Below are positions 21,518 through 22,597 of a stretch of DNA of 22,597 bases, one piece after another. The DNA comes from Armatimonadetes bacterium UBA5352 (lineage in GTDB: Bacteria > Armatimonadota > Zipacnadia > Zipacnadales > UBA5352). The notes under the pieces were generated by a model. The model was not told where the DNA came from, did no database searches, and worked only from the letters and a program-made list of their open reading frames with translations. Every line of letters begins with the position of its first letter. Within the stretch, counting starts at the first letter, position 1. The stretch is from positions 22,475-45,071 of the forward strand of contig DHPY01000100.1 of NCBI GenBank assembly GCA_002411015.1, written 5' to 3'. The position numbers were made by a program, and so were the translations under genes.

Positions 21518-21835
21518 ATGACCATCGAGCAGTTCCAGCGGACCATCGAGGAGACGTACGGGGAGCGCGACGCGGCACGTGGGCTGGAGAGGACCTTCAT
21601 CTGGTTTGTGGAGGAGGTCGGGGAGCTGGCGCGGGCATTGCGGAGCGAGAGCCATGAGCGGAAGGTTGAGGAGTTCAGCGATGTACTGGCGTGGCTGACG
21701 ACGACTGCATCGCTGGCGGGGGTGGAGATGTCGGAGGCGGCGGAGCGTTTCGCGCGCGGCTGCCCGAAGTGCGATCGCAGTCCGTGCGAGTGCCGCCGCG
21801 AAGGCCGCGAGAAAGACAGTTCGCCGCGGAGGTGA
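21518..21835 (+). CDS. MazG-type nucleotide pyrophosphohydrolase with C-terminal cysteine cluster
   Basis: A 105-aa all-alpha NTP pyrophosphohydrolase of the MazG family, which hydrolyses (d)NTPs to the monophosphate and clears non-canonical nucleotides. The metal-binding signature is visible as EEVGE (E32, E33, E36) and, downstream, EEFSD (E52, D55). After the helical core, C82-x2-C85-x4-C90-x-C92 (CPKCDRSPCEC) looks like a small metal-binding knuckle. The protein then ends in a charged tail. ATG 21518 has GGGAG 6 nt upstream, and the promoter at 21440-21468 fits this start. It is a single-domain form, about half the size of E. coli MazG. It is divergent from pilin-like gene 2 and 129 nt before pilin-like gene 3. 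The exact nucleotide substrate is unknown. Confidence 0.88.
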   Translation: MTIEQFQRTIEETYGERDAARGLERTFIWFVEEVGELARALRSESHERKVEEFSDVLAWLTTTASLAGVEMSEAAERFARGCPKCDRSPCECRREGREKDSSPRR

Positions 21836-21964
21836 TTCCTACGTGCCGTGGAATCGGCAGTTGCGGGCAATCAGTGAGAGCGCCCGTTGCGGAGTTCGTT
21901 GGCACCAACAGGCCGTGGGCGTCCCTGCACACAACTTTGACGTGCCACAAAGGGAGTGTGAGCC

Positions 21965-22579
21965 ATGACGCGACGTGGGTTTACCCTGATCGAGTTGTTG
22001 GTGGTCATTGCGATCATCGCGATTCTTGCGGCGATCCTGTTCCCGGTCTTCGCGCGCGCACGCGAGAAGGCTAAGGCGACGAACTGCCTGAGCAACTGTA
22101 AGCAGCTCATCCTCGGTATGATGATGTACGTCCAGGACTACGATGACAACTATCCGGCCTACCGGTACCCCACAGCCAGCGTGCCATCGCTCTACTGGTA
22201 CCAGATGATCGAACCCTACCTCAAGAACACGCAACTCTACGTATGCCCAAGCGACTCATCCAGGGCCATCGGCTATGGTTTCAACTACCGCTTCATCTCC
22301 TACGGCATGTATGACCCTACGAACTACGTGGGACACTCGATCTCCAACATGTCGACCTTCGTCTATCCGGCTGAATCGATCATCTTCGCGGACGCGACCC
22401 AGTACTACGTCCGCGGCCCCGGCACCACCAATGTCAGCTACTGGCCGAAGGCCCGCCACAATGATGGCGCCAACTTCGGTCTGGCCGACGGCCACGCCAA
22501 GTGGTACAAGGCAGACTTTGACTGGTACACCGGCTATGCCGGCGTGCCGCTGAAGTGGCGCCCGGACGGCGTCTACTAG
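21965..22579 (+). CDS. Type IV pilin-like protein 3 with H-X9-DG domain
   Basis: A 204-aa protein starting MTRRG|FTLIELLVV: prepilin peptidase site after G5, +5 glutamate E10. The helix, VFARAREKAKATNCLSNCKQ and YVQDYDDNY are close to pilin-like protein 1, also at DNA level. The middle is rich in Tyr (YPAYRYPTASVPSLYWYQM). H165-x9-D175-G176 (HNDGANFGLADGHAKW) completes the H-X9-DG signature. The ATG at 21965 has AGGGAG 8 nt upstream. No convincing promoter was found in the 129-nt gap after mazG, though TTGCGG occurs twice there, so read-through from mazG is possible. The stop TAG is 18 nt from the window end, so the next gene is not visible. It is probably a membrane-anchored, exported or pilus-associated protein. 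Confidence 0.9.
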   Translation: MTRRGFTLIELLVVIAIIAILAAILFPVFARAREKAKATNCLSNCKQLILGMMMYVQDYDDNYPAYRYPTASVPSLYWYQMIEPYLKNTQLYVCPSDSSRAIGYGFNYRFISYGMYDPTNYVGHSISNMSTFVYPAESIIFADATQYYVRGPGTTNVSYWPKARHNDGANFGLADGHAKWYKADFDWYTGYAGVPLKWRPDGVY

Positions 22580-22597
22580 TGCAGCGTCCATAAAATA

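Overview
This is a GC-rich bacterial chromosome segment, densely packed with genes. The best clue to its origin is the set of three type IV pilin-like proteins that combine an FTLIELLVVIAIIAILA-type N-terminus, a following VFARAREKA / YAQDYD block and a C-terminal H-X9-DG signature. That combination is typical of Armatimonadota and the Planctomycetota/Verrucomicrobiota/Lentisphaerota group. The exact VFARAREKA wording leads me to favour Armatimonadota, as an inference. No rRNA, tRNA, CRISPR array, transposase or phage gene was seen, so this looks like ordinary chromosome with a strong carbohydrate flavour.

Layout. At 1-181 there is an inverted doublet of GC-rich hairpins. At 182-3192 (minus) a URO-D-superfamily protein and a short alpha-glucan phosphorylase form an operon behind a good sigma70-type promoter. 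At 3416-4990 (plus) lies a TPR lipoprotein with a Gly/Asn/Arg/Gln repeat tail. At 5169-7642 (plus) a near-consensus promoter drives an EamA transporter, a metallophosphoesterase and ribB. At 7643-7957 there is a non-coding gap with a second inverted hairpin doublet. At 7958-9202 (plus) is a LarA-family (nickel racemase-like) protein whose catalytic-His position is Ser.

At 9283-9909 (minus) is pilin-like protein 1, with its own promoter. At 10220-16105 (minus) is a probable glycan operon: secreted DUF4838 protein, PAP2 membrane phosphatase, TIM-barrel glycosidase-like protein and a cytosolic GH28-like beta-helix enzyme. At 16194-21381 (minus) is a co-directional run of pilin-like protein 2, a minimal nucleotidyltransferase, a small lipoprotein, purL and an MDR dehydrogenase. 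At 21518-21835 (plus) is a MazG pyrophosphohydrolase, divergent from pilin-like protein 2 across two promoters that overlap at their -10 boxes. At 21965-22579 (plus) is pilin-like protein 3.

Together the window mixes housekeeping genes (ribB, purL, mazG, glgP) with sugar-acid and polysaccharide degradation (GH28, DUF4838, the TIM-barrel protein, the MDR dehydrogenase, the LarA homologue) and surface/secretion genes. The most unusual non-coding feature is the pair of REPIN-like hairpin doublets, in which compensatory base changes preserve the stems. The most unusual protein features are the LarA Ser substitution, the GH28 third-motif substitution, the orphan nucleotidyltransferase and the repeat-tailed lipoprotein.
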